Shown piece after piece: positions 42,620 to 51,151 of a DNA stretch of 64,000 nt. The notes below the pieces were generated by a model. It was not told the DNA's origin, ran no database searches, and was given only the letters and a program-made list of their open reading frames with translations. Location: positions 20,044 through 84,043 of the forward strand of contig JAKFXK010000035.1 of the NCBI GenBank assembly GCA_021731445.1. The letters run 5' to 3'. Every line of letters starts with the position of its first letter. Within the stretch, counting starts at the first letter, position 1. This stretch comes from Nevskiaceae bacterium. GTDB taxonomy: Bacteria; Pseudomonadota; Gammaproteobacteria; Nevskiales; Nevskiaceae. A program made the translations under genes and the position numbers.

Positions 42620-42967
42620 TCGCGGCTGATGTCCTCAGCCGTTCCGGTGCCCAATGCAGCCATGCAGCGGGCTGCTGCCATGCGCGCCCGGGCATCGTGG
42701 CGCGAAAGAATCCGAAGAGGCCAATCGCGCCCAGCGCCCTCCATGCCGCATTTGCATGGCGTGCGCGTCGAGCGGCGCCGTATTCCTGTTACCGGCAATA
42801 CCGCGATAGTCATAGCTGACCACCCTGAGCCCCTGCGATGCCATGAATCGCGCATAGGCCGCTTAGTGCTTGCGCGGCACTGCCGTCGCTGCACGGATGA
42901 GGACGACAGCCCTCGGCATGGATGGAGGCTCCAACAGCGTAGCCGTAGCTGCCAAAAGGTAGCCACA
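42620..42967 (-). pseudogene. Disrupted alpha/beta hydrolase remnant
   Basis: The minus-strand reading gives LWLPFGSYGYAVGASIHAEG, then in another frame PRAVVLIRAATAVPRKH, a TAA stop, and AAYARFMASQGLRVVSYDYR. This is the beginning of a S33-type alpha/beta hydrolase (R-V-V-x-Y-D-Y-R-G-I). A frameshift, an in-frame stop and loss of the distal part mean no protein is made. It sits between the cupin and dienelactone hydrolase genes. Confidence 0.7.
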
Positions 42968-42969
42968 GT

Positions 42970-43791
42970 TCACGGTCGGAGGCGGTGCGTGAAGAACGCG
43001 AGGATTTCGTCACGCGCCGCAATCGTTGGCTGGCCCGCTTCATCAATCAGATGTGCGGTCACCACGCTGTGGGGGCTCGCCACCACGTGCTCGAAGAATG
43101 GTGCAAGCCCTTCTTTATTTGCGGCACTATCCGGCAGTACGCGTCCGATGAATCGTTCCCCGAGCGCCTGCGAATAGGCTGCAAAACGTTCTGCCTTGCA
43201 GAAGCGATCACCTGCAAATCGATAGGCCAATACCGTCAGGTCTTCGTGCTCCAGCCGCTGGCGCACCAGGGCGATTTCCTCGGGCGCAATTTCAAGGCCA
43301 GCCGGGTCGTTCAAGGGCAGGGTGGGTTGCGACAGCACGGGCGCAATCATTGCGGGCTCCAGCATCATGGTCAGTGCAAAGTTGCCGGTAAAGCACATGC
43401 CGATAGCGCCCACGCCCGGCCCACCGCACTCAGCGTGGGCGAGCCGCGCCAACGCGCGTAGCCATTGAGTGACGGGGCTGGACTGATTAGCGCTGAGGGC
43501 GCGGAACTCCGCACTCACGCAGGCGCGCTGGAATACAGCCTTGCCCTCATCGGCACTCGGCACTGCACCATCGCGCCCGAACAGTGACGGCATATAGACG
43601 GTGAAGCCTGCATCACGCACCCAGCGGGCAAAGCGCGCCACATGAGGGCTGATGCCAGGCATCTCGGTCATCACGATCACTGCCGGGCCGCTGCCGGTGA
43701 CGTGCACGACTTTGCTGCTGTCGTTGAGCGTGATGTGACGAGCGGTGAAGTCGCTGAGGCTGTCTGCCTCATTCATGCTTTGTTTTGACAT
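42970..43791 (-). CDS. Dienelactone hydrolase-family protein
   Basis: 273 residues. Motifs AVIVMTEMPGISPHVARFAR, YMPSLFGRDG and GAIGMCFTGNFALTMML contain the Cys nucleophile elbow of dienelactone hydrolases. The C-terminal SPHSVVTAHLIDE segment carries the His. The ATG at 43791 is chosen over a TTG at 43818 that overlaps the upstream gene. It would open a lactone, which fits the BVMO and isomerase genes nearby. Confidence 0.85.
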   Translation of the reverse strand: MSKQSMNEADSLSDFTARHITLNDSSKVVHVTGSGPAVIVMTEMPGISPHVARFARWVRDAGFTVYMPSLFGRDGAVPSADEGKAVFQRACVSAEFRALSANQSSPVTQWLRALARLAHAECGGPGVGAIGMCFTGNFALTMMLEPAMIAPVLSQPTLPLNDPAGLEIAPEEIALVRQRLEHEDLTVLAYRFAGDRFCKAERFAAYSQALGERFIGRVLPDSAANKEGLAPFFEHVVASPHSVVTAHLIDEAGQPTIAARDEILAFFTHRLRP

Positions 43792-43814
43792 AGCTGGGCT
43801 CTGCGGACGTGCGT

Positions 43815-44255
43815 TCAAAGGAAAGGGACGAATTGCGTGGGCACTGCGCTTTCAGTGGGCATGGACCACAGCCCATAGATAATCAGGCTTAGGGTGATGC
43901 CACTGAGGCAGATCAGTGATCCCCACATCAGGCACTGCGCGAACAGGCCCCATGAACCCCAAACGTTTTGTGTGGCTGCAAATGCCATCAGGAAAGCAGC
44001 TCCGCCATTGCTGACGATGCCCATCCACACCACGGTGCCGGGATACAGGCCGCGCAGCGAATCCCGCAGACCAAAGCAGTAGCCCACGATCAGCGCCAGG
44101 CAGGCCATACCCAGCAGCCGCAGAAAGAGTGAGGGTGCCGGCACGACGAAGCCGAGTTGCTGAAGACTGCTGACTGGCAGCAGCAGTAGAGGGACGCAGG
44201 CCCCCACGAACGTGAAGGTGATTTTGAAAACAAGCACTTTGCTCAAAGCGTTCAT
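43815..44255 (-). CDS. Four-TM membrane protein, unknown
   Basis: 146 residues with hydrophobic stretches around 10-27, 40-62, 76-95 and 110-130. MNALSKVLVFKITFTFVGAC at the start has no motif that I recognise. Same strand and 23 nt upstream of the dienelactone hydrolase. Confidence 0.65.
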   Translation of the reverse strand: MNALSKVLVFKITFTFVGACVPLLLLPVSSLQQLGFVVPAPSLFLRLLGMACLALIVGYCFGLRDSLRGLYPGTVVWMGIVSNGGAAFLMAFAATQNVWGSWGLFAQCLMWGSLICLSGITLSLIIYGLWSMPTESAVPTQFVPFL

Positions 44256-44264
44256 GGGTTTTCC

Positions 44265-44426
44265 TCAGGCGCAGACAACGTGGTGTTGCAGATGCCGGTA
44301 ACCGGACATACGAGCCAAATCGGGTAGGTGAATTACCTTGCCGTTCGCACCCCACGCGCCGTCCTGCACTTCGAACAACCGGGCCTGGTATGTCCCCGCG
44401 GAAATTCTGATGAGCATGTTCGGCAC
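44265..44426 (-). CDS. Small 53-residue hypothetical protein
   Basis: A GTG at 44426 with AGGAGA 7 nt upstream gives MPNMLIRISAGTYQARLFEV, ending HLQHHVVCA. The first ~20 residues recall DUF3830/cyclophilin-like starts but the protein is far too short, so it may be a truncated copy. It ends 9 nt before the membrane-protein start on the same strand, and is divergent from the GlxA-type regulator. Confidence 0.4.
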   Translation of the reverse strand: MPNMLIRISAGTYQARLFEVQDGAWGANGKVIHLPDLARMSGYRHLQHHVVCA

Positions 44427-44516
44427 GAGCGATCTCCTGTTTGGGAGTTGCATTAAATCGATTTCAGAGGAACAATCGAATTGTCTATTAAGACTTGTTT
44501 CAAGCTATTTCAGACA

Positions 44517-45491
44517 ATGCACGATTTCACGATTCTCATCGCATCAGGTGGATTCGCATCCGCTGTTGCGACCACACTGGATCTGCTCGCCACAGCAGCC
44601 TTCATGGCGCCGCGCGTGGGTGTCTCGAAGCCAACGTGGCGCGTGTTGTCACTGAGCACTGGGCCAACGGTGCTGAGTGGTGGATTCAGCCTCGACGCCA
44701 AGCCGTTGACTCCCCGCACGAAGCCGGATAGCTCCATCTGGGTCGTGCCGGGTCTGGCGACCCAGAGCACGACGAGCACGGACGCGCGTCTGTTGCAGCC
44801 CGATGCGCTACTTGCCATCAGGGCGCTGAAGGCGCAGGCCGCGGCGGGTGGTACTGTGGCGGCGTCCTGCTCTGCGGTCTTCCTGCTTCAAGCAGCGGGC
44901 TTGCTGCAAAGCAGGAAAGCCACGACCACGTGGTGGCTGGCGCCGCATTTGCAGAGCAGGGAGCCACGGTGCGAAGTCGATGCGAATCGGCTGGTCGTCT
45001 GCGACCGGAAAATATGGACCGCAGGTGCGGCTTTTGCGCAGACCGATTTGATGCTGCAGTTGCTGCGAGTTCGGTGCGGTGCGGAACTTGCCGATGCGGT
45101 ATCGCGGGTCCTGCTGATTGACGGGCGTGAAGCGCAAGCTCCATACATCGTCCCCACCATGCTTGCGAACGGCAATGCACTGATCGCCAACTTGTCGCAG
45201 CACATCGAGGCCGCCTTGCCGCATACGCCCAGCGTCGGGGAGATGGCTGCCGGGCTGTGCATCTCGGAGCGCACCCTGACACGGCGGGTTCGCGCAGCTA
45301 CCGGAAAAAGCACTTCGGCATTGATCCAGTTTGTGCGACTCAAGCGGGCGCGCCTGTTGTTGGAAACCAGCCGCATGTCAGTGGAGCAGGTTGCCGAGCA
45401 AGTGGGTTACCGGGATTCCACTGCATTGCGTCGCCTGATGCGCAAGATGCTGGCTGCGACGCCACGACAGTTTCGGCCAGTCAACAGTTGA
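44517..45491 (+). CDS. GlxA-type AraC regulator (DJ-1/PfpI-like plus HTH)
   Basis: 324 residues. Residues ~4-190 form a DJ-1/PfpI-like sensor domain (FTILIASGGFASAVATTLDL, the GGTVAASCSAVFLLQAAGLL elbow). Two AraC helix-turn-helix motifs follow (MAAGLCISERTLTRRVRAAT and VEQVAEQVGYRDSTALRRLM). Divergent from the 43-44 kb minus operon, which it probably controls. An in-frame TTG at 44481 is a weaker start. Confidence 0.87.
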   Translation: MHDFTILIASGGFASAVATTLDLLATAAFMAPRVGVSKPTWRVLSLSTGPTVLSGGFSLDAKPLTPRTKPDSSIWVVPGLATQSTTSTDARLLQPDALLAIRALKAQAAAGGTVAASCSAVFLLQAAGLLQSRKATTTWWLAPHLQSREPRCEVDANRLVVCDRKIWTAGAAFAQTDLMLQLLRVRCGAELADAVSRVLLIDGREAQAPYIVPTMLANGNALIANLSQHIEAALPHTPSVGEMAAGLCISERTLTRRVRAATGKSTSALIQFVRLKRARLLLETSRMSVEQVAEQVGYRDSTALRRLMRKMLAATPRQFRPVNS

Positions 45492-45539
45492 GACCACGGT
45501 CCACGGTGACCCACTTCATCATTTACGCAATGGAGCCCT

Positions 45540-46181
45540 ATGTTCGAACAGTCTTCTGATGCTGTGCTCTCGACGGTCGTAGCGCTGGGCACTTTTTCTT
45601 TCGCCACTTCCATTACGCCAGGGCCCAACAACTTTATGTTGCTGTCTAGCGGTGCACGCAGCGGCTTTCGGGCAACGGTGCCGCACATGCTTGGCGTGTC
45701 CAGCGGCATGGCCGGCTTGATGACGCTGTCCTATTTCGGCGTGGGCACGCTTGCGGCGGATCAGCCCGGACTAAATAGGGTCATGACCTGGCTTTGCGCA
45801 CTCTATATGGCCTGGCTGGCCATCAAGCTGCTGCGCGATCGAACACCGCAGCGGCAGGCTTCGGGTGCGTCTGCGGCTCGTCCGATGACGCTGGTTCAGG
45901 CCGCGACTTTTCAGCTCATGAATCCCAAAGGATGGGCCATGGCGCTGACGGCCGCCGCAACTGCCTTGGCCCCCAATCTGGGGTGGGCATTGGGCATCAC
46001 ACTGCTGCTCGGCGTATTCACCATCGTGAACCTTCCCTGCCTCGCAGTGTGGACTTTGTGGGGTGCGTTGATCCGGCGCTTCCTTGAAAAGCCCCACATG
46101 AAGCTGGCTTTCGACGTGGTGATGGCGATTTTGTTGCTGACGACTGCGGCGGCCATGGTCTGGGGTATCGGACCCGTCTGA
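45540..46181 (+). CDS. LysE/RhtB-family exporter
   Basis: 213 residues, about six TM segments. SITPGPNNFMLLSSGARSGF is the family signature near the N-terminus, and FQLMNPKGWAMALTAAAT the second conserved region. Exports amino acids or related small molecules. 48 nt after the GlxA-type regulator on the same strand. Confidence 0.9.
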   Translation: MFEQSSDAVLSTVVALGTFSFATSITPGPNNFMLLSSGARSGFRATVPHMLGVSSGMAGLMTLSYFGVGTLAADQPGLNRVMTWLCALYMAWLAIKLLRDRTPQRQASGASAARPMTLVQAATFQLMNPKGWAMALTAAATALAPNLGWALGITLLLGVFTIVNLPCLAVWTLWGALIRRFLEKPHMKLAFDVVMAILLLTTAAAMVWGIGPV

Positions 46182-46210
46182 GGTCTTCCCTACTCACGAG
46201 GGCGCATTCC

Positions 46211-46603
46211 ATGTTTTCCCACATCTTCGTCGGCATCAGCGATTTTCAGACGGCACTCCAGTTCTATGTCCCGGTGATGGAAGCCTTGGGCGTCAAACAG
46301 CGGTTTTGTGAAGTTGCGCGCCCCTGGGCCGGCTGGCAATCCTTTCCGGGGCCTAGGCCGTTATTCGTGATTGCAAGGCCTTTCAACGAACAGGTTCCGG
46401 CGCCTGGCAATGGCAACACTGTGGCCTTTCTCGCAGGTAGCCGCAGCAAGGTTCACGAGGTGTACGAAGCGGCCCTGTCCCATGGTGGAAGCTGCGAAGG
46501 CAAGCCAGGCCCCAGACCCGGATATCACGCGCACTACTATGGCGCTTACTTCAGGGATCCCGACGGCAACAAGCTCTGTGTCGCCTGCCATGAACCGGAG
46601 TAA
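46211..46603 (+). CDS. Glyoxalase/VOC-family protein
   Basis: 130 residues, one VOC module: MFSHIFVGISDFQTALQFYV at the start (metal His4), then VAFLAGSRSKVHEVYEAAL and YYGAYFRDPDGNKLCVACH, where Asp/Gly/Asn-Lys and the terminal acidic residues are typical. Probably a lyase, dioxygenase-like or resistance protein. 29 nt after the lysE-like gene. Confidence 0.85.
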   Translation: MFSHIFVGISDFQTALQFYVPVMEALGVKQRFCEVARPWAGWQSFPGPRPLFVIARPFNEQVPAPGNGNTVAFLAGSRSKVHEVYEAALSHGGSCEGKPGPRPGYHAHYYGAYFRDPDGNKLCVACHEPE

Positions 46604-46662
46604 ATCGTGGGTAAAGAAGGCCTTCTCACTCTTTCCAGGCCCCGCGCTTTTGAGGGAAGAGC

Positions 46663-46731
46663 GCAGCCGAGCTGTTCGAGTTCAACCCCGATGGCTTGGT
46701 GTTTCGAGCGCGAGCGCACTACGAACTCTAA
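46663..46731 (+). pseudogene. C-terminal remnant of an NTF2/SnoaL-like protein
   Basis: Reads AAELFEFNPDGLVFRARAHY, then EL and TAA. This looks like the last strand of SnoaL/NTF2-fold proteins (E-L-x-E-F-x-x-D-G-L-V). No upstream frame continues it. Short, so uncertain. Confidence 0.4.
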
Positions 46732-46753
46732 GTGCCGCTCGAAAAGATCCTCA

Positions 46754-47560
46754 TCAAGTCTTTTGAGCCAGCACGCGAATCTGCTCTGCGGAACCGATAT
46801 GAATGCCTTCCGGGGTCCAGGCATCGAGTCGTTCCACATTCCAGCCGTCCTGCCCCGTGTAGTCCGTACGCGCTCGCAGAAGAACCCAGGGTGACTTTGC
46901 CTGCACGAGATTCGCGACTGGATGCACAGCGAAGCTCACTGTCGGCAGGGCGATAGGTGATCGGAGCAGCGCCGAATACGACGGCGCGAGAGCGTCGAAC
47001 AGCACGATCAGTCGGAGAACATCGGGTGGTCGCTCATCGCCCACAAGACGCACCCAGGCAAGAAGTTCTGGATGGTGTCCACCTGCATAAGGTCTTGCCG
47101 TCCCGACCGGACGAATCTCCAGATGGCGCGTGAATGGAACAAAGGCAGGTGGTACGCCGAAGATCGAGCACTCTGTCCATGGCGGTGCCGAAGGCATTGG
47201 CAGCAAAACCGCGCGAGCCTCCAGCTTGCCAGGCTCCGAGAACACAGCAGCTGCAGCGACAGCAATCGAATCCTTGGCCACGATGGTTGCCGATAGCCAT
47301 GAGATCGCCTTGCCGGAGCTCTCGACGACGGCCTCGATCGTGAACGGATCTCGCAATGGTCTGCGGAATTGCGCCGTGATGGAGCGAAGCACGCGGCCAT
47401 GAGCTGGCTGGAGCATTGCACCTGCCATCAGGGCGAGACTCAGCCCACCGTGAACCCCGCCGAATCCCCAGAATGAGGGATCGAGGGTGATCGGCGTTGA
47501 CCCGTATGTGTTGTTAAGAAGGCTGGATAAATCCAGACCGGTGGTTTGCGTCGGTGTCAT
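46754..47560 (-). CDS. Acyl-CoA thioesterase, TesB-like double hot-dog
   Basis: 268 residues from the ATG at 47560. SFWGFGGVHGGLSLALMAGA (N-terminal hot-dog with GG-V-x-GG), VLRSITAQFRRPLRDPFTIE and a second C-terminal hot-dog with LDAWTPEGIHIGSAEQIRVL. This is the long thioesterase-superfamily arrangement. Likely cleaves acyl-CoA intermediates of the local catabolism. The frame upstream of 47560 is not conserved-looking. Confidence 0.82.
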   Translation of the reverse strand: MTPTQTTGLDLSSLLNNTYGSTPITLDPSFWGFGGVHGGLSLALMAGAMLQPAHGRVLRSITAQFRRPLRDPFTIEAVVESSGKAISWLSATIVAKDSIAVAAAAVFSEPGKLEARAVLLPMPSAPPWTECSIFGVPPAFVPFTRHLEIRPVGTARPYAGGHHPELLAWVRLVGDERPPDVLRLIVLFDALAPSYSALLRSPIALPTVSFAVHPVANLVQAKSPWVLLRARTDYTGQDGWNVERLDAWTPEGIHIGSAEQIRVLAQKT

Positions 47561-47606
47561 CAGGCTGCTCCTATTCGAATGGATTTCAGCGCATCGGCGC
47601 CAGACC

Positions 47607-48308
47607 TCAGTGACCTGCTGGGTAGTCGATAGCCGTCGCTTCAGTGCGAGCAAATCGCAGTAGCCAATCAAGGCCGATCGCCACTACATCTGGCGCAAGC
47701 TGGGGCAGCGAACCACGTGCGACCGGGGCCAGAAGCTGCATGGTTTGAGTGGTCATGGCAGCCAGCGCTGCCTGGCTATCCTGCCACTCGGAGTCCTCTG
47801 GCTGGCTTGCAGAGAGCACAGCAATCGGCAGCTCGCTGTCTGGCACTGCCCCGGCTGGCAGCGGGGCGCCATCGACCAAGGCCAGCCCAGCCAGCTCCCG
47901 CAGATAGCGTTGCGCAAAAGCCACTGCATTCGCGCTGCTTCTGCCTTGCGAAACGTGCAGGTAGGGCGATGTCTCGCCTGAGGCAGCAAGCGCAGCGTGC
48001 AGGGCTTGTGCATCTTGCTCTGGGGTCAGCGGTGCGCCTTGATTCCAGATGCAGGTGCGGCTGCGTTCCTTGAGCAGCGGCACCACGCGGGTCCACAGGG
48101 ACAATGGTTCGCCGCTGACATCGAAGATCACCGTAGGCTGCAGGGCGCCGAAGCAGTGCAGATTCGGGCGCAAGGCGCCGCTACCAAAGCTGCGTTGCGG
48201 TTCGAGCCGGGTGAGGGTGATTCCCTCTGCAGCATTCACAGAAGGGAGCGTGGAAAAGGCCAGCGAGGCGGCGAGGGCCGCATGGCGCAGAAAGGATGCG
48301 GTAGACAT
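47607..48308 (-). CDS. Exported alpha/beta-hydrolase-like protein, degenerate elbow
   Basis: 233 residues with a signal peptide ending SVNAAEG. PTVIFDVSGEPLSLWTRVVP and SRTCIWNQGAPLTPEQDAQA follow alpha/beta-hydrolase strands, but the nucleophile region reads HVSQGRSSANAVAFA, not G-x-S-x-G, so catalysis is doubtful. Ends 46 nt before the thioesterase start. Divergent from the XRE regulator across a palindrome at 48361. Confidence 0.62.
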   Translation of the reverse strand: MSTASFLRHAALAASLAFSTLPSVNAAEGITLTRLEPQRSFGSGALRPNLHCFGALQPTVIFDVSGEPLSLWTRVVPLLKERSRTCIWNQGAPLTPEQDAQALHAALAASGETSPYLHVSQGRSSANAVAFAQRYLRELAGLALVDGAPLPAGAVPDSELPIAVLSASQPEDSEWQDSQAALAAMTTQTMQLLAPVARGSLPQLAPDVVAIGLDWLLRFARTEATAIDYPAGH

Positions 48309-48360
48309 GGCAGTAACTCCATCGGGCCCGGCAGATGCCGGTGGCTGCAAGATGTGCTAC

Positions 48361-48374
48361 ATACCAAGTGGTAT
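48361..48374. promoter_or_regulatory. Palindrome ATACCA-AG-TGGTAT
   Basis: A 6+6 inverted repeat in the 136-nt gap between the divergent hydrolase (48308) and XRE regulator (48445) genes, a likely operator for the XRE protein. Confidence 0.5.
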
Positions 48375-48444
48375 CAAACACCTCCGAGGTAGTTGCCGCA
48401 AACCCTTCACGCGGCAAACTGCCTCCACTCAACGTCGCTGCGAG

Positions 48445-49335
48445 ATGTCCATGCCCAGCACTTTCGTTACCCTGCCTGCGCACCGCAAAGTGACTAGCGT
48501 CGCCGTTGCCGATCGCCCCGCCTTTTCGCAGCTGCTGACGCGCTGGCGTCAGAAGCGCAAGCTCTCCCAACTACAGCTGGCACTCGCCTGCGAGATTTCG
48601 CAGAAGCACATCGCGTATCTGGAGTTGGGCCGGACTCGACCCAGTCGTGCAATGGTGCTCACACTGGGAGCAGTACTCCATTTGCCACTGCACGAACGCA
48701 ACGGCCTGCTTGGAGCGGCAGGGTTTGCGGCGATATACCCAACCCGCGCGCTTGACGACCCCTCGATGAAGGCAGTGGACGAGGCGGTGTCATTGATGCT
48801 GCATCACCATGAGCCGAACCCCGCACTGATCTGCGACCGGGACTGGAACATCCTGCGCCGCAACAATGCGATGAAACGCCTGATGCGACGGCTGATCCGT
48901 GGCCGTGAAGCCGAGGTGCGCACCTTGGGTCGCGACAAGGCCATGAATGTTTACCACTCGATGTTTCACCCAGCGGGCCTGCGCCCCTGCATTGCCAACT
49001 GGCAGGAGGCCGCTGCCCCGATCATCGCGCGTCTGCGCCGTGAGGAGGCAATTACAGGCCGCGAATCGCTGGGACGCCTAGTGCGGGAACTGCTTAATTA
49101 CCCCGGTGTCAGCAGCATGATGCGAGAACCCGATCCCGGGGTGACGGTGCCGCCCGTGGTGGTGTTGGAATACGCCACTCTTGATCGCACTTTCAAAGTG
49201 CGCTTGTTCACGCTCTGTTCCACTTTCGGCACGCCACAGGATGTCACGACCGATGAGTTGCGTATCGAACACTCTTTTCCCGCCGACGACGAAAGTGCCG
49301 AGGTTTTGCGGCAGCTTGCCGAAGAAAGCCCCTAG
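48445..49335 (+). CDS. XRE-family regulator with MmyB-like ligand domain
   Basis: 296 residues. N-terminal HTH (FSQLLTRWRQKRKLSQLQLA and ISQKHIAYLELGRTRPSRAM), then a MmyB-type ligand domain (PALICDRDWNILRRNNAMKR, HPAGLRPCIANWQEAA and FKVRLFTLCSTFGTPQDVT). Such proteins are single-component regulators. Start is the ATG at 48445; the frame upstream overlaps the divergent promoter. Confidence 0.88.
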   Translation: MSMPSTFVTLPAHRKVTSVAVADRPAFSQLLTRWRQKRKLSQLQLALACEISQKHIAYLELGRTRPSRAMVLTLGAVLHLPLHERNGLLGAAGFAAIYPTRALDDPSMKAVDEAVSLMLHHHEPNPALICDRDWNILRRNNAMKRLMRRLIRGREAEVRTLGRDKAMNVYHSMFHPAGLRPCIANWQEAAAPIIARLRREEAITGRESLGRLVRELLNYPGVSSMMREPDPGVTVPPVVVLEYATLDRTFKVRLFTLCSTFGTPQDVTTDELRIEHSFPADDESAEVLRQLAEESP

Positions 49336-49368
49336 CGTTGTGCAACCGCTTCTAGACAGGTCGATGAA

Positions 49369-49445
49369 TGGTGGGCCCTGCCGGACTTGAACCGGCAACC
49401 AAAGAATTATGAGTTCTCTGCTCTAACCAATTGAGCTAAAGGCCC
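49369..49445 (-). tRNA. tRNA-Ile (CAT anticodon, lysidine type), CCA encoded
   Basis: The minus strand folds into a full cloverleaf: acceptor GGGCCTT/AGGGCCC, D-arm GCTC...GAGC, anticodon stem GAGAA/TTCTT with loop CTCATAA, T-arm GCCGG TTCAAGT CCGGC, discriminator A and encoded CCA. The CAT anticodon could read Met, but the sequence closely resembles E. coli tRNA-Ile2 rather than elongator Met, so it should be modified by TilS to read ATA. Confidence 0.85.
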
Positions 49446-49466
49446 TTTAACAAAAGGAGCGCGATT

Positions 49467-50369
49467 TTACGGTGTCCGCCGCGCTTCGCGCCGTGCAATG
49501 CCGGGGCCAAAGCCGTGGATACGCTTGAAGGCGCGGCGGAAGGCGGCTTCGGTTTCGAACCCCAGTTCGCCTGCCACCTGGCCGACCGAACACCGTCCCT
49601 CGCGCAGGCGCGCAAGACCGGCGGTCATGCGCCAGCGCAGCAGGTAGCGCATCGGCGGTTCGCCTAAAAATTCGTTGAAGCGCTGCGCAAAAGTGGCGCG
49701 GCTGAGCAAGGCCTTGTCGGCGAGCGCCTGCACGGTCCAGTCGATACCGGGCTGCTGGTGGATGGCGGCGAGCGCGGCTGAAAGACGCGGGTCGATTAAT
49801 GCGGCGAGCAGCCCATTGCTCGGCGGCGAGTGCCGCAGATGGTCGCGCAGGGCGATCACGAACAGGGCATCGCTGAGCTTGTCGAGCACTGCGCGGCTGC
49901 CGAATTGCTGCGCCTCGGCCTCGCCACGCAGCAGTGCGGCGAGTGCGGCAAGGCGCCCCTGGTCGGCATCGGCGCGCACCGTGATGGCCGTGGGCAGCGC
50001 GCGCAGCAGAGCCACTGCGGCAGGGCCATCAAAATGGAATTCGCCGCAGATCATCACCACGCGGGCATCAGGTCGCTCGTCTTCCGGCGTCGGCGCGCTG
50101 CACAGGTGATGTGCGGCACCACCGGGAAACACCACTAGATCTCCCGGCAACATCCGCAAAGGTGCGGCAAGACTGGCGCTACGGATGTGGCAGATGCCCT
50201 GTTCGACGACATGGAACCAGGCAAAGGGGGCATCGGGCGCGGGCTCATCCCAGTGGCCGCAGGCCTCGAAACGGTCGGTGACGCGCGCGCGCAATTGATA
50301 GGCGTTGAGCAGGCTTTGCAGCACCGCTTCGGCGGGATGTTTGGCGAACAGGTCGAGCGTTTCGGACAT
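49467..50369 (-). CDS. AraC-family regulator with cupin sensor
   Basis: 300 residues. An N-terminal cupin_6-type sensor (HWDEPAPDAPFAWFHVVEQG and PGDLVVFPGGAAHHLC) and two C-terminal AraC HTHs (VQALADKALLSRATFAQRFN and VGQVAGELGFETEAAFRRAF). Divergent from doxX and the bufferin genes, 77 nt apart, so the likely regulator of that operon. The tRNA is downstream on the same strand. Confidence 0.88.
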   Translation of the reverse strand: MSETLDLFAKHPAEAVLQSLLNAYQLRARVTDRFEACGHWDEPAPDAPFAWFHVVEQGICHIRSASLAAPLRMLPGDLVVFPGGAAHHLCSAPTPEDERPDARVVMICGEFHFDGPAAVALLRALPTAITVRADADQGRLAALAALLRGEAEAQQFGSRAVLDKLSDALFVIALRDHLRHSPPSNGLLAALIDPRLSAALAAIHQQPGIDWTVQALADKALLSRATFAQRFNEFLGEPPMRYLLRWRMTAGLARLREGRCSVGQVAGELGFETEAAFRRAFKRIHGFGPGIARREARRTP

Positions 50370-50446
50370 GAAATCTGGACGGCAGCGACGGGTGCGCGGG
50401 CAGGGACGAACCTAGCATGGCGGCATCGAATAAGGACGTTCCGCTC

Positions 50447-51079
50447 ATGTCGCTCATCACCCTGCTCACTTCCCTGCAACGCCATCTGGACGCCACCCGC
50501 GCTATGGACTGGCTTGGCCCGCTGCTGTTGCGCCTCTACCTCGCGCCGATCTTCTGGATGGCGGGCTGGAACAAGCTGATGGCGTTTTCCAGCACGGTCG
50601 AGTGGTTTGGCGACAAGGACTGGGGTTTGGGTCTGCCGTTCCCCACCGTGCTGGCGGCACTCGCCACCGCCAGCGAGCTGGGCGGCGCGGTGCTGCTGGT
50701 GCTGGGTCTGGGTGTGCGCTGGGTAAGCGTACCGCTGATGGCGACGATGATCGTGGCGATGACCACCGTGCATTGGCGCCATGGCTGGCTGGCGATTGCC
50801 GAGGGCATGGGGCCGTTTGCCACCGAACGCACATCTGCGGCAGTGGAGCGGCTTGCCAAGGCCAAGGAAATCCTCATGCAGCATGGCGACTATGAATGGT
50901 TGACCGAATATGGTTCGCTCGCCATCCTCAACAACGGCATCGAGTTCGCCGTCACCTATTTCGTCATGTTGCTGGTCCTATTCTTCGTCGGTGCGGGCCG
51001 TTACGTCAGTCTCGATTACTGGATTGCTGAACGCTTCAGTCGCCAGATGGTCGCATCCAGCAGCCAGGGCATCCCGTAA
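50447..51079 (+). CDS. DoxX-family membrane protein
   Basis: 210 residues, four TM segments: LLLRLYLAPIFWMAGWNKLM, LAALATASELGGAVLLVLGL, VSVPLMATMIVAMTTVHWRH and GIEFAVTYFVMLLVLFFVGA. This is DoxX. The ATG at 50447 has AAGGA upstream; an in-frame ATG at 50417 also exists. DoxX proteins are frequent members of bufferin/oxazolin operons and are the first gene here. Confidence 0.85.
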   Translation: MSLITLLTSLQRHLDATRAMDWLGPLLLRLYLAPIFWMAGWNKLMAFSSTVEWFGDKDWGLGLPFPTVLAALATASELGGAVLLVLGLGVRWVSVPLMATMIVAMTTVHWRHGWLAIAEGMGPFATERTSAAVERLAKAKEILMQHGDYEWLTEYGSLAILNNGIEFAVTYFVMLLVLFFVGAGRYVSLDYWIAERFSRQMVASSSQGIP

Positions 51080-51118
51080 GTCCGGCACAGCCGCACGCCA
51101 TTAAAAGTTTTTCAAACC

Positions 51119-51130
51119 GCCCGATCGGGC
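51119..51130. promoter_or_regulatory. 12-bp perfect palindrome GCCCGATCGGGC
   Basis: 22 nt before the bufferin precursor ATG and just before the AGGAGA ribosome site. Could be an operator or an mRNA hairpin regulating translation. Confidence 0.35.
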
Positions 51131-51151
51131 ATTACCCCCAGGAGACATCCC

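Noticed and set aside
49369..49445. Reading this tRNA as elongator tRNA-Met
   Set aside because: Anticodon is CAT, but the acceptor and T-arm sequence matches tRNA-Ile2 more closely, so Ile was preferred. A TilS-identity check would settle it.
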